DNA of 64,000 bases, from contig JAZARR010000204.1 in assembly GCA_037389465.1 (NCBI GenBank), forward strand, positions 556,001 to 620,000, given 5' to 3'. Position 1 is the stretch's first letter. Each line of letters opens with the position of its first letter. The notes below the pieces were generated by a model. It made no database searches. It saw only the letters and a list, made by a program, of their open reading frames with translations, and was not told the origin of the DNA. Position numbers and translations under genes: made by a program. Positions 48,319-62,000 of this stretch are shown in pieces. The DNA is from Baylisascaris procyonis (taxonomy: Eukaryota > Nematoda > Chromadorea > Rhabditida > Ascarididae).

Positions 48319-51300
48319 TAAATTAAATTAAAATAAATCAATGAAATGCAATCAACATATATTGTCATAATCGGCTAGAACATCTAGAATATTACTGCCA
48401 CAATTTTAGATTTTTAAGGTAGAGTATTTTTTATGCGTTCTTTAGGAAATTTATCTAATAACGAGAAATGCGAAAATCTAATAAATTTGCATATAAGAAC
48501 ATCAATACCTTAGTAGATTAGAAGTGGAATCCCCTGACGCAATAGTAGACGAAATCTAGTTATAGATCACTCTAGTGCAAATTTGTAGACACAAGAGATT
48601 CAGATAGAGCAAAAAAACGGGGTTGAAAGTTTTTTTTTATTGAACATATTCTGCAAGGAAATTATAATTCCCGAATAGTGAACCCTTTATAGTAGTAATT
48701 CAGCCACTCTTTATTTTGGTTGGAATAAAGGAGCAAAAAGAAAAAATTTTTTTTTTCTCTTTTGTTGCAGAAATTAAGTATGAACTATTGAATTCGATGC
48801 ATATTTGATCAATCAATAATTTATTGATCAAATATTAGTAAAAAAATTTTTTTCCCATTTATTGTTGCAATTATTTATGACGTTTAGCAAATTATTTTCA
48901 TTTTCGATTATTGAATTCAAAGAATTGTTTGTTGAATTTTTTAAATTTAAAAGTGAAATTTTTAAAGAGTATAACACATTTTAGTGTAAAGCAAAACGCG
49001 TGTGAATGGAAACTCCGAAAAAGAAAAGAGGGTAAATAGCACATAAGCATAAATGCTAAAATGATTGCCTTGAAAAGTCGCTATTTTCTTTCCTTTTTCG
49101 CTCTTTTTTTTTCTACAGTCGTTATTTTTTTGCTAATTCGGCATATCGACCACACGGAATCAATATTTCAGCGCGAAATTTGTATAAAATGGCCAATTTC
49201 TTCGTGATGTTTGATGCATAGAATAGATAGCATTATACATCGTCATTGATTCCCTCAAGCGCTAAAACTAATCTTTATTTCATACTCAAGTATGGCAGCT
49301 GTATTATTTAATCGTCTGAAAGGCGAGAGTTTTATTTTTGAGGCTTTTGTGGTTGTTGTTGGTAAAAGTGTGGCGGCTTATTGCTGTTTATTAGATATAT
49401 GTATGGTTGATTTATTTTTTCAACATACCGTTTGTTCTTCTAAACGAGTCATACTGTAGATTAGAATTATTGATACTGTAAAAGTAAACAGAAAAAAAAA
49501 ACGATGAAATGTGAAATTTTAGCCGTCCTAAGAGTTGAATAAACTCTCAACGCTTTTCACATCGAATCGGAAATCAAAAAATTTCATCATCACTCTAATT
49601 GCGTAAATAAAATCAACGAGAATTTTACTGATGAAAGAATTCGCAATGAAATTTTTCTTTTTTCTTTGTTTTTGGGAGTGATAAAAATGATAGGAATGGA
49701 AATATGCAAATTTAAATATGCAAATTTTTTTCGATAAGCTAGAAGTTGAAGGTGATAGATGATGTTTGATCGGTTGATACGATCGTCATTAGATACCAGA
49801 CGACGATCTGATCGTCTGATAAGCATCATCGTTAGCTATTACAAATAATATTTATATAATATATCGAATATAAATAATAAATAATATAAAAAATGAATAA
49901 TTTTATTATTCAAATTAATAGCGAATAATATCAATGATGATAAATTGTACGTCAATATGGGATGAAGCAAAAATAGTGTGATTGAGAATAACGTGAGAAA
50001 ATGCTAGCAATTGTCAATATAAGGGTAGCTCTCATTCTCACGCTCAATGAGGGGGGATTACCACGTATATAGAGGGGAAATCAATTAACGAAAACACTTA
50101 TAATATTAGTAAACCTCTAGTCCATCATATTTCAAAGTTTCTTTGCTCCGGATTTCATATATCTCGCTGGGATTTATTTTGGCTCATTATCGAACAAACA
50201 TTTCGATTATAAAAAATTTATACTCCAATAATAGTGATTTTCTCATGAAAACGTATAAATATAATTTAAAAAAACAATTTTTATTTATAATGAAAGATAT
50301 TTTTCTATATTTATATTATTCTGTACGTTTTTTTTTTGTAAAATTTATTTATATTATTTTACGATGGAATTAGCTATTCTTCTTTTTGTTTTGTGCTGAT
50401 AAAAAAAAAAGAAATTCGGAACTTTAGAATTTTTTTTCCAAAACTTGACCAATGATCTCTTTGAAATCGGTTTTCTTTTTTTTTTTGTATTATTGTTTAA
50501 AGCTAGAAAATTGCATATATATGTTTATACAGTTGATAAACCCCTTTCTTTTTTGATGTCGTTTTGTTTTGCATTGATTAAAAAAATTTTTATTGTTCAA
50601 AAATTAAAGTTTGTAGAAATTATGAGAGCGCCGACTTTTAAGAAACGGAGTGACAATTTACTCGATGAATTAAATAAATTATAACAAAAAAAAACTATGA
50701 TTGTTAAATGCCTTTAATTTCATTTAATTTCTTGTTGTTATTTGCACAAAACGATGCGGTAGGTAATGTGCTCTTAGTTATGCTATTTTCGCTTTTTTTT
50801 GGTTTGTTTTTTGGAAGCTTGTTTGCTAGTGATCTATATATTCGTTTATTCTATCAGTAAGCAAGGGTATTCGCCTCCGATTATGGCTATAACGCTGCTA
50901 CTGACTCATCAAGAAATAGTCTTTAGATGATACCATCAAAAATTAGTCGGAGACTTGAATAGATTATAGTAAATCGAAATTATGCTATGCTCATCTTTAA
51001 GAAGCTTGTGCTTGCAACGAAGAGCTAATCCATAGTCTTTCAAAGATCGTTGAAAATCTTATCCCAAGCCACCTTATTATCCAATGTACCCCAAAATTAC
51101 CCAAAAGAATACCGAAAAAACAAGAAGCAGTTACCTAAACTTCAGGATAAGTCAAAAATAGTCTTCTAAGAAGGAATGGTGGGTCTTTGAAAATTTTACG
51201 GTAAAGGGAAAAGAAGCAGTACCCATACGTTTGTCGTTGGGACGATCCTTCCCCCCACCCCCTATAACTAGTAATGTTCAGAGCTCTGTAAGATAATCCG

Positions 51301-51898
51301 GTCTGATCGCCTCCTCTTTCGTTATATCACATATTATCTTATGGGAATGTTATTACAACCGTCCAATTCACCGTTCAAAACCAGGTCAGTGAAGCACTTA
51401 GCTAATTGGGCTCAAAGTTTGAGGCTATAACACCATGTGAGAAATCCCCAACCGGCTTTTGGGCTTACTAGTAAGTAATCTTCCATAGGCGTTCTAAAAT
51501 GTTCATTTATTCGGAATTAATAATGCATCTTCTCACATAATTTCGTTCATAACAATAGTAAATCCTATTTTTGTAAATGTTGTCTTTATCATCACTTAAA
51601 TGGATGCCCCAAGATTCTGAAGCCATAAAATACGGTTGGTTATGCTTGACTTCATCAAGAATTTTGCATGTTATGTTTTTATTTAATCTAATATGATAGT
51701 TATGTTTTTTTATAGATTCGGAATCGAAATGTAAGCATATATTAAACGTACGATTCGATTATCACGGCGATAGTTGGTATTTAGTGCTGTCGCCATCTAT
51801 GATCCTTACTTCATCGTCAAGTGTTCGTGATCCCATCATCGCCATCATCAAGTATGTTGTGTGTACCGTAAATAATCCGTCTAATTCCATGTTGACTC

Positions 51899-51965
51899 TT
51901 GCGAACCTTACAATTCTCTTGCGAACCTCACAATTCTCTTGCGAACCTCACAATTCTCTTGCGAG
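51899..51965. repeat. 20-bp tandem repeat, three and a half copies
   Basis: Near-perfect copies of TTGCGAACCTCACAATTCTC. Intergenic. Confidence 0.9.
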
Positions 51966-53078
51966 TGCTGGCAAGCTTTATTCTCGTATAAGTCGAAGAG
52001 TGCATCCCAATGTATACGGTCCCCCATGTTTTCTGAAGGCAGATCCTTGAAAGGTCTCAACAAGGATTTCAAAAACTAGCATCGTCTTTCACATATCTTT
52101 GTAAATCGGGCATTGTTGTAGGTTTCTACAGCGAAATGCGGATATGTGACTTTGGATTTTTGTGGGCATCTCTGGATTTGCTAAGGATCGCTGTAGATTC
52201 AAAATAAGCCTAAACTTGTATCATAGTGATCTGAGAGTATGATTTAGCATACATCGTCATATCTCCAGTAACAAATCCACGAAATATTCAGATTCAGAAA
52301 ACTCTAGTGAACTGACTTTATTTTTGAGCCAGGCCTGATAGCCATCTTTACTCGACTATATTAACCTTTTTTTTTCATCTCAAATTCCTTAATGAACAAC
52401 TCAACACTCAGATATGGAAAACATGCTTATAATAGATAACAGTAAGAGGGTCTTATAATAATGAGGTAGTTATAGTTGTCAGGATTTGTGCGAATATGAG
52501 CAACTAATTTCGAGGTGCTAATTTATATCATTTCTGATTTCAATGCCTTTTTAGGGAATAAGGCATCCAATATGACAGTCAACTCTTTTACGTTCTTGAA
52601 TGGGTATTTCGAGTGGTCATCTATGGCATTGTATCGCTAAAACATTCGAAAAAGCGACATCAAAGGGCGATTGAAGAGCGATCAAAAAATCGTCGCTTGA
52701 AGAAAGCAAGCAGCGAGTAGATCATGCTATATGTGAACTATAAAGAAACATTGGGTAGATCATCTGAATTGACTGAAAGATCATTCGTAAGAATTTTAAT
52801 CAATAACTATGAACATTCAGTTTATTTCAATTATTTTTCCCGCTTAAATGATTATTGATTTGTGCATTGGCGCCATTATTTTAAACTATTCGAGAGAGAG
52901 TAAAATGCAAGAAGTAGATCATTCTAAACATTCTACAACATAGATACACCCTCAAGGAATATCTAAATAGGCAAGCGGTGATATTAAAACGCATTCAAAC
53001 AGTTGAATGGTCATTTGTCAGCGGTTTCTTTACTTCGTTCGTGCGGGTGCTTTGTTGTTGAGTTGACCCGCAAGTGTT

Positions 53079-56000
53079 ATGAAATTAGCACTGGTATTCG
53101 TGCTCGTGAGTTCAAGTAAGTATTGCTTGTGTTGGCCGATCTAGAAGGTGGGTGAAGTGTGGTTTATTTAGCTTCAATGAAGGTTTACTGGATTTGGATG
53201 AAGGGATAAAGGATAGGCGGATGGGGGATGAGTAGTAAGTAGATCTCTGGCTGTTTCGTATTATTTGTTATGTTTTGAAAGTGCAACAAAATTGATGAAA
53301 AACAATAATTTGTTGCAAATTCCAACGTGAAAAATTGCATTTACTATAGTTTATAAAATTACATACGCGGCCGTGGCGCTAATACTATATTGGTTCATAT
53401 TGATTTGAATCGGTTGAAACAAACTCTATAATGGTGAGGTTAAATATAAAATATTCTTTTATTTATTCGTATAATTTGAGCTCACATAACTATTGACTTC
53501 TTTAAGTGTTCCATAATTTGCAGTCGTATCGGTTCGATCGACGCCTATTTATTTGCATCCCTATGTGAATCGACTATCGAATACAGGAGGCATGAGTTTT
53601 TTCAATTCTTCATTTCGTTAACTTATGCTTGCTTATAGAGTGCATGGTGAGGCCATGTTTGATTAATGCGGTGTATATATGAGTTTGCCAGTCGAAATTG
53701 GCATCCCACTTTGTGAAAAGTCAAAATTCAAGAGTGGGCGAATACTTGTTACTTAGAATTTTGTAGGGTTTGGCATGACAACGCGAGATGAATTGGTTGC
53801 AGTTTTCATGAATAGTTAGTCAACATTTGTAAATTAACTCCAAACATCTGAATTTCTTTGTTTATTCATAAAATAACGATGGTTGAAGGTTGTTTCATCA
53901 ATTTTTGTTATATTTTTTTAGGTGATAATTTCTGCCTCAGAAGAGATGATGGTACCTATGCGATAGGTTGCGTTCCTCAATTCATTTTATGCATCAATAA
54001 GGTGTCACAAATCATGTCGTGCAGTAATGGACTTTTCTTCGACGTATACACCAACAAATGTGTACCTCAGTAAGATTTATGCAAATTATGGAATGTTTAT
54101 AAAGTTTAATAGTTAACAGGCAGACAGCTGGACGAAACATTTCGTTGTGACTGTTCTACAAGATCAGGGATGGGAGTTATAGATAAGTCGTTAAGCGAAC
54201 TCTAGAAATAACGTTCGAGCATGTGCAAGCTTGCCGTTGTGTATGTAAACCATTTGGAAATAGAGTTATATCATGTTCTTATCGCTTAATGGAATGAAGA
54301 TCGACTCATGTTTTGCTATTTGAGTCATAGAATTTGAAATGTGGTATATTATTAACTCGTTTCCTTTGGTGAATGGTCGTCGTCGATTGTACATTAATGA
54401 TAAGCATCATTGATTAGATATGCGATAATGCAGAAAAGAAGATCATCGAAATATTACTTACCTGGATAGTAACAGCTGCAATTCGGGCAACGTGGTAGGT
54501 TGGCATATCTTAAAGTTGTTGGGTTTATTGCTTCTAATTTTTTGTGAGTGTTTGTTGCAGATGGTATGCCTCATCCTGTCATGGTCATGTCTATCAAAGA
54601 CCTCATGGAACCCTATCGTCGTTCACCTCAATCGCCCCGGGTAATAAATAGATCGGACATTCCTTATAGATGTTTCTATTGATATGGTTCAAATTATTTT
54701 CAATAATTGTCTATTGTTGACTGGCTGAGTTTTTCTATGGTTTTGATGATTATTATTGGCACCTACAAAGTTGACTGCTTAAACACATAGTCGTAAGGGC
54801 TTCTTACCAACTAAAAAAAATAGACATGAAGGGTTTCCGTTGATTTAAACTTCTAAACTGTAAGAAGTTTTTGCCAATGGTGAAAACACCGCTAAGAGGA
54901 CGTAATAAAAGGGAAAGGCAAAGGGAATTACCCATTTACGCTTGAAATTTATCTTCTATTCTCGTTGATCCTCTTTTTTTGTGTGTAAATTATGGAAATA
55001 TTGTCGGTTTATAGAGAAGAGCACGTTCTGTTCGAATCGCCCGAACGGTGATTACAACATCGGTTGTATGTCATACTTTATAAAATGTGCGGATGGTGAA
55101 GCTCGTGCCAAGGAATGCCCGAATGATTTTGTTTTCGATGAGGCTTCTAAGAGATGTGTGGATAAGAACTATGTGAGCGTATGCAACATGTACCCGTCAT
55201 CAATCGGAACCACAGCGACAAGCCAGATGACCACTACGGATACCACAAGCCAGATGACCACTACGGAGCCACCATCTTCGGAGCCCATAGTCGAAGCAAT
55301 CACTCCACTACCGGAGAGTAAGTTGTATTTTCGCTTTTTATAGATGTTATGTCATGTGCCATAAGAGATAAGGCTTAAAGGCTTCTGATGTCACGTTATA
55401 TGATAAATTTTTGTTGGATTGTAGCATTGCTTATGAATGTGACTGAAAGTGCTCAACAAGCGACTTGTTGAGATATTATTCAAAATTTATTTGTCTAATT
55501 TTCTATATCTTTTTAGCGTTCCGTTTGTTACCTTCTAGCTTTTCATTTTGTTGCATTAAAACGGTTGCATGGCACAGACATAAACGGTATTTATTTAGTT
55601 ATGCCATGTGACCTTCAAAACAATGGCTTCTTTGGATTAGGATGCTCGTCGTTATATCTGATTTGTGTCGATGGACGACCCATCTATCACCGATGTCAAG
55701 ATGGATTCACATTTAATGAAACAACACAAATTTGTGAGCCAAAGGTAGTCGATTCCAGCATTACTCACCGTTGTCATCGTATCATAAATAAATTTCTACC
55801 ATATTTAGAAGGCAGGTACCACAATCTATGTCAGGAAAGATTTGAATAAAAGGGATGCGGCCATCCCCTGAACAATGACCCAGAGTAATTAGCGAAGCAG
55901 ATAAGTGGAAAATAGAACAATTTATAATGCAACAGAACGTTGATTTCACTTGCTTTCGGCATTAATTTCATTACGAATGCATCCGATTTACCTTTGAAAT

Positions 56001-59000
56001 GCTATCGATGTTCTATTTTTCTATCATAACGTTCAAGTTCACTAATTAACCGAATTAGCTGCATTATTAGGCACTTATTTCGATGAATGCTTAGATATGT
56101 CGGCTTAATTTTATTGAAGCGAGGGAATTTGCAATCATCTTCATTCTTCGCCTTATTCTCTGGTCAAGCAGCACGAGATCTACCTCTTCTACATTCTTAC
56201 CTAATGGTTTAATCGAAACTAATAAGAGAAAGGATGCTAAAATTGACACGGTTCATTCAACGAGCGATCCATACGAAGACTTAATTTCTGCAGTGTAACG
56301 TGAAGAGGTGCGGTTGCCGCCAGATGACGACAATTTCGACGACGACAACAACAACCACGACTCCTTTAGTGACCACTGCTGAGACACCCGCACCGGAAGC
56401 GATAGTTCAAACGACTGCTGCTTTTGAAGGTTATTTGTTTTGTTTTTTGACATCTTTGGCAATTGAAGGGAATATTGCAAGCTTTTATGCTGGCAGGACT
56501 TTTTGCATTGAGAAGCATCGTTTTGTTGTGTACAATCCTAGGTCACTACATACTATCTTCTCCGAATTGGATATCATTGAAGGGAGGGCATTTAAAAAAA
56601 TTGCTTATATGTGTTTCTTTAGTTGCGCCCTGCCGTTATCAGCAATACGGCTTCTTCGGCTTGGGGTGTTCATCTCGATATTTGGTCTGTATCAATGGTC
56701 GACCTGTTTACGAAAGGTGCCCTCAGGGCTTCACGTTCCAAGAAGAAGAGCAGATTTGTGTGCCAAAGGTATTCGATTCCACATCAACGACTCTCGTCTT
56801 ATTTATTCATTGTGACCGTGATATCGGTGTTATCGGGTTGCTATATGACCATGATAGAGTTATGGGGTGTTCGGGTTGCTAGCTAGGGCAATCATATCAG
56901 CGGTGAATAGCGATTACCATGGAACGAACGAATCGAGAATGGAGAAAGTACTTTATCGTCCAACAGAGGGCTGTTTCCCCTGTCTCGTCGCTAGTTTCAG
57001 TTCAAAGGTTCATCGATTCCACGGCCTTACTTGGAGATTTATTGATGCTTTCCATTGGCATTCGATTTGCCTGCGAGAGGCTGCTGATGTTTTATTTTTC
57101 TCTAATGATGCCTAACTAAATAAGCAATCCTTCGAAATGCATCGTTAAGCATTTGCGGCGAAAAATACGTATAGAAGGTCAGCTTAATTCGTTTATTTTG
57201 ATTTCATTGTAGGGGGTTGTTTGCAAATGCCTTCATTCTTCGCTTTATTCTACAAAGTAGGAGCAAAGAAAGTGCTCCATCAGGTTCCCCAGTGGTTCAA
57301 TTGAAGCTGATGAGGAAAAAAGTTGCTAAAATTAATCCGCTTCATTCATTGCGAAATTAAAGGGAAAGATTTATTTTTGCAGTGTAAAGTGAAGAAATGT
57401 GGTTGCCGTCCGATGAAGAAAACACCGACAACAATGTCTCCAACCACCCCAACTCCTACAACGACTACTTCTCTGACACCAACACCGGAAGCGGCAATTC
57501 AAGCGACCACTGCTTCTGAAGGCATGTTTGGTTTCTTTTTGATACCTTTGACAAAGGAAGCGTTTGTTGCAGGCTTTATGATGGCAGGGCTTCTTGGACT
57601 GTACAGCTTGATTTTATTTTGAGCAGTCGGGGAGATACTACCTCCTATCTTCTCTGAATTGAGTCTCTTTGAAGGATGGCATTCACGAAAGAGGTTCGAA
57701 TATTTTCGTACGACTGTTTATCAACCAATGTAATAAATGGTAGTGATTTGAAAGACTCCGTCTTTAGACCATGTAAGAAATTTGGGTGATTGTATTTGCT
57801 TAACTGGTGCTTTTTTTAGTTGAGCCATGCCATCATCAGCGCACCGGCTTCATTGGTTTGGGATGTTCGTCGCGATATTTGATCTGTATCAATGGACGAA
57901 CCGTTTACAAAAAATGTTCTCGTGGCTTCAAATTCCATGAAAAGAAGCAGACTTGTGTGCCAAAGGTATTCGGTTCATTCACATGCAATTCTCGTCTTTA
58001 TTTATATACCGTGATCGTGATACCAGAGATACCGAAGTTATTTTCGGACTGCTAGACGGTACAGTCATATCAGCAATGCATAGCGATCAACATAGAGCAG
58101 ACAAATGGGAAATATTGAGGATAATCTTTCGTCCAACATAGGGCTACTTCCATCTGTCTCGGCGCTAGTTTCATTTCAAAGATTCATCGATTCCACGACG
58201 TCACTTGAGGTTTTACCTATCGGGTACTTTCGGAGGGCAATCGATCTTCCTGCGAAGGACTGTCGATGTTCTGTTTTTCCATTTCTCCATACAATAGACG
58301 ATGAAATTCAAGTTAAGGAATTAAGCTTTCTAATTGTATCTGTGGGCACTTGCTGCGAAGAACGCATGTGCCGGGTAAGCTTAATTTTATTGAAGCGGGA
58401 GTGTTTACAATCACCTTCATTCTTCAAACCTTGTAGCAAGAAAAATGCTTCTCATACATGGCTGTCCAGCGATTTAATTGAATTTTATGAGGAAAAAGAC
58501 GTTGAAATCGTCCTGGTTCATTGAACGTGAGATTTAGGCGACGGCTTTATTTTTGCAGTGTAAAGTGAAGAAATGTGGTTGCCGTCCGATGAAGACAACT
58601 TCGACAACAATGGCTACGATCACCCCAACGACGACAACCACCACCACTTCAACAACGAATACTTCTCAGAAAACAGTATCGGAAGCGGCTGTTAAAATGA
58701 TTACTGCTTCTAAAGGTTTGTTTTATTTTTTATTTTTCTTGAAATCTTTGACAAAGGAGTTGATCATAAGCGCATTTTAAGATGGAACGGATACTTGCAT
58801 TAAGCAGGATGGTTTTGTTTTGCGCGTCAAAGGGTCACAATCTATCATATTCCCTGGTCGGATGACTGTTTACGAATCGATGTCAGTAACTGATAGTGGC
58901 TTGAAATGCTGTGCTTTCAGACAACGTAAGGAATTTATTTGATTCTATTTGCTCAAGGTGTGTTTCTTTAGCCGGATTCTGCCGTTATCAACAGTATGGC

Positions 59001-62000
59001 TTCTTTGGCCTTGGATGTTCGTCCCGATATCTGGTCTGTATCAATGGACGACCTCTTTACGAAAGATGCCCTCAAGGCTTCACATTCGAAGATGAAGAGC
59101 AGATTTGTGTGCCAAAGGTATTCGGTTCGTTCACATGCGACTCTTTTCTTATTTATTTGCTAGGGAATTATTTTATTGAGATGCTGAGGCTACTTGCTGA
59201 GCAATCGTATCATCGGCGTATTAGTCGAGACCTCTGTGACATGGCCACAACCAGCATACATCAATGATGTATAGTCACTAAAATTGGGCAGATAGAGTAT
59301 AAACTAGTGCTAATGATTTATCGGCCAATATATAGTTGCTCCTTCTTTTCGACGATATTCCAAGAGAAAAGTTTTTGATTCTGCACTGTGGGTTGATGAT
59401 GTACTGATGCCCTCTACGGGCGTTTGATTTGCACGTGAAATCCTGTAGGTGTCCTATTTTCTTGCAACAAAATTCCATTTAAGTAATCAAACCTTGTAAC
59501 TATATTGTTAGGCATTTGCTGCGAAGAATGCATATGGCAGGTCAGCTGAATTTGATTGAAGCGAGCTATTTGCAAATGTCTTCTTTCTTTACCTTATTCT
59601 ACAAATTAAGAGCAAGGAAAGCACTCCATCAGACTCTTCAGCGGCTAAATCGCAAACAATAGGAAAAAGATACTGGAATTAACCAGGTCCATTAAACGTA
59701 AGATTAAAGAGAAATGCTTTGTTTTTGCAGTGTAAAGTGAAAAAGTGTGGTTGCCGTACGATGAAGACAACTTCGACAACAGTGACTACAACCACCCCAA
59801 CGATGACAACCACTATGACTCCTACAACGACTACTACTTTGAAGCCGGCACCTGAAGCGGTAGTTCAGGTGACTACTGCTTCTGAAGGCATGTTTGGTTT
59901 CTTTGACGCCTTTGGCATTATAAAGGCATCTTAAGGTTTCAGGGCATACCATTTAGGTACCACCTTCTCCGAGTCTGGTATCATTGGAGGGAAAGGGAAG
60001 CATTCATGAACACGGTTTGGACATTTTGGACAACTGCTTGCGAACCAATGTCAATGATTGGTAATAGCTTGAAATGCTATGCTTCCAGAAAGCGTAAAGA
60101 ACGATGTTTCTTTAGTTGGACCCTGTGGTTACCAGCACACCGGATTCTTAGGCCTGGGATGTTCGTCTCGATATGTGGTCTGTATCAATGGTCGACCCGT
60201 TTATGAAAGATGCCCTCACGGCTTCACATTCGATGAAGAAAAGCAGATTTGTGTGCCAAAGGTATTCGATTCATTCAATTGTGGCTCTCTTCTTAATTGT
60301 TTATTATGGTTGTGATAGCGGATTTATTTACCAAATATGTTTTATTGCTGGATAGCGCAATCATATCAGCGGTATATCACCCGAGACTTATGTGATATGG
60401 CTGCAGCTATCTGTCAACAATGTGCATAGCAGTTATTATGGAGCAGGCAAGAAGAAATTAGTGAGAATAATTTATCGTCTAATATAGCGTTGCTTCTATC
60501 TTCTTCGACATTGTTCCATTATGGAAATTTTTTCATTCTGCAGTGTGAGATGAAAGAGTGCGGATGTCGCCCAACAATGACCACGTCGACTACGACGACT
60601 ACTGAAACTCCAGCTCCGGAAGCCACAACCATAGCAACTGCGACAATTCCATCGGGTATATTTGCTAGTATATTAATGATTTTAGGAAGAAAGCTTTCTA
60701 TAGCCTGTCATTTGATTGAAGTTCGGATATTCGGCGGGAAGTGCATTCTATCAAATTTATCGACAATCGGGGATTGTTTGCAAAATAAAGAATTGTGGTA
60801 TATGGTCCCCAAGTTTTCCTGGATTATTATACGCTTTTGTGTACCTCAGTCCGGTGGTTTATATGTTTTCCGTTCAGTGGGATCGTGTTCTCATCAACGC
60901 GATGGTTTCTTCGCATTGGGTTGCTCACCGAAATACTTATTATGCATCGATGGTCGTCCAGTGTATAGTTCATGTAGACGTGGTTTTATCTTCGACGAAG
61001 CAAAAGGGACGTGTCTGCCAAAGGTACCATGTTGAATTGATTTCGTTTTAGCAGTCGCTTTCATTTTACCTATGGTTGGAGCTGTTTCCCATGAACATGA
61101 TAGCGCAATAGGCCAAATTGAATTAGCTTGATTCCATTCTAGTTGCTTTGGAAATCTGGAAGCTATCGATAGGTGCGATACGTGCGATTGCAGGACATGG
61201 TGAAACATTGTTGATATCCGGTACCTTTAGTGGTGTAGGTGAAATTGGTAGACGCCAACTATATCACGGTTGTATCATCCCACATAAGGCTGTAACCATA
61301 TTTCTACAACACATAGCGGTTACAGTTGGGCAGGTAAAGTGGAAACTAGTAAGAATAATTTAATGTCGAAAATGGTCTCGATGCTCCCACCTCTCTCGGC
61401 GATAGTTTCCCTTCAAAGTTTTGTGAATTGAGGATGTGGCGGTGCCTTCGGAAGGCATTTTATTGCCTGTGAAATGCCCATGGTGCTTTGTTGTTCTACG
61501 ATGACATTCAATTAGAGACATCAGTCTTCCTTCTATTGTATCGTTAGGCACTTGCTGCGAAGAACCCATATGGCAGATTAGCTTAATTTCCCTGAAACGG
61601 TGATGTTTGCAATAATCTTCATTCTTTAAACCTAATAGCAAGGGAAGTAGTTCTCTTATATGGCTGCCCAGTCCTTTAATTGAAGCTTATGGGGAGGGGG
61701 GGGGGGAGGTGTTGAAACTGACCCAGTTCATCCAACGAGCAATTGAAGTGAAGGCTTTGCTTTTGCAGTGCAAGGTGAAAAAGTGTGGTTGTCCTATGAC
61801 GACTGCTTTCACAACTGCCACTACCACCCCAATGCCGGAAACGACTATTATTCAGACACCGGCACCGGAAATGGTAGTTCAAGGGACTACTGATTTTGAA
61901 GGTATGTTTTATTTTAATGACGCTGTTGAAGGAATTGAAGTGAAGGGGATTTGAAGGTATTTTAATGAAAGGAAGGGATTGCGCGAGCTTTCAAGATGGC

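Larger units (their letters stand above)
44610..53070. other. Intergenic region between the LU-domain and chitin-binding genes
   Basis: These two genes are divergent, so both promoters should lie here. No supported gene. The left part (to about 50.4 kb) is very AT-rich with the GGATC satellite. The right part (about 50.8-53.0 kb) is less AT-rich and less repetitive, with a 20-bp tandem repeat at 51899-51965, but gives no chainable exons. A basic, hydrophobic-led open frame near 52565-52730 is too short to call. Confidence 0.55.

Noticed and set aside
52565..52730. Plus-strand frame with a hydrophobic stretch then a Lys/Arg-rich tail
   Set aside because: About 50 codons, no ATG in a sensible place and no splice partners; chance cannot be excluded.
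56463..57119. Plus-strand open frames within the chitin-array introns
   Set aside because: They read through splice donors or in other frames. Phase-matched exons with conserved Cys explain the coding sequence.
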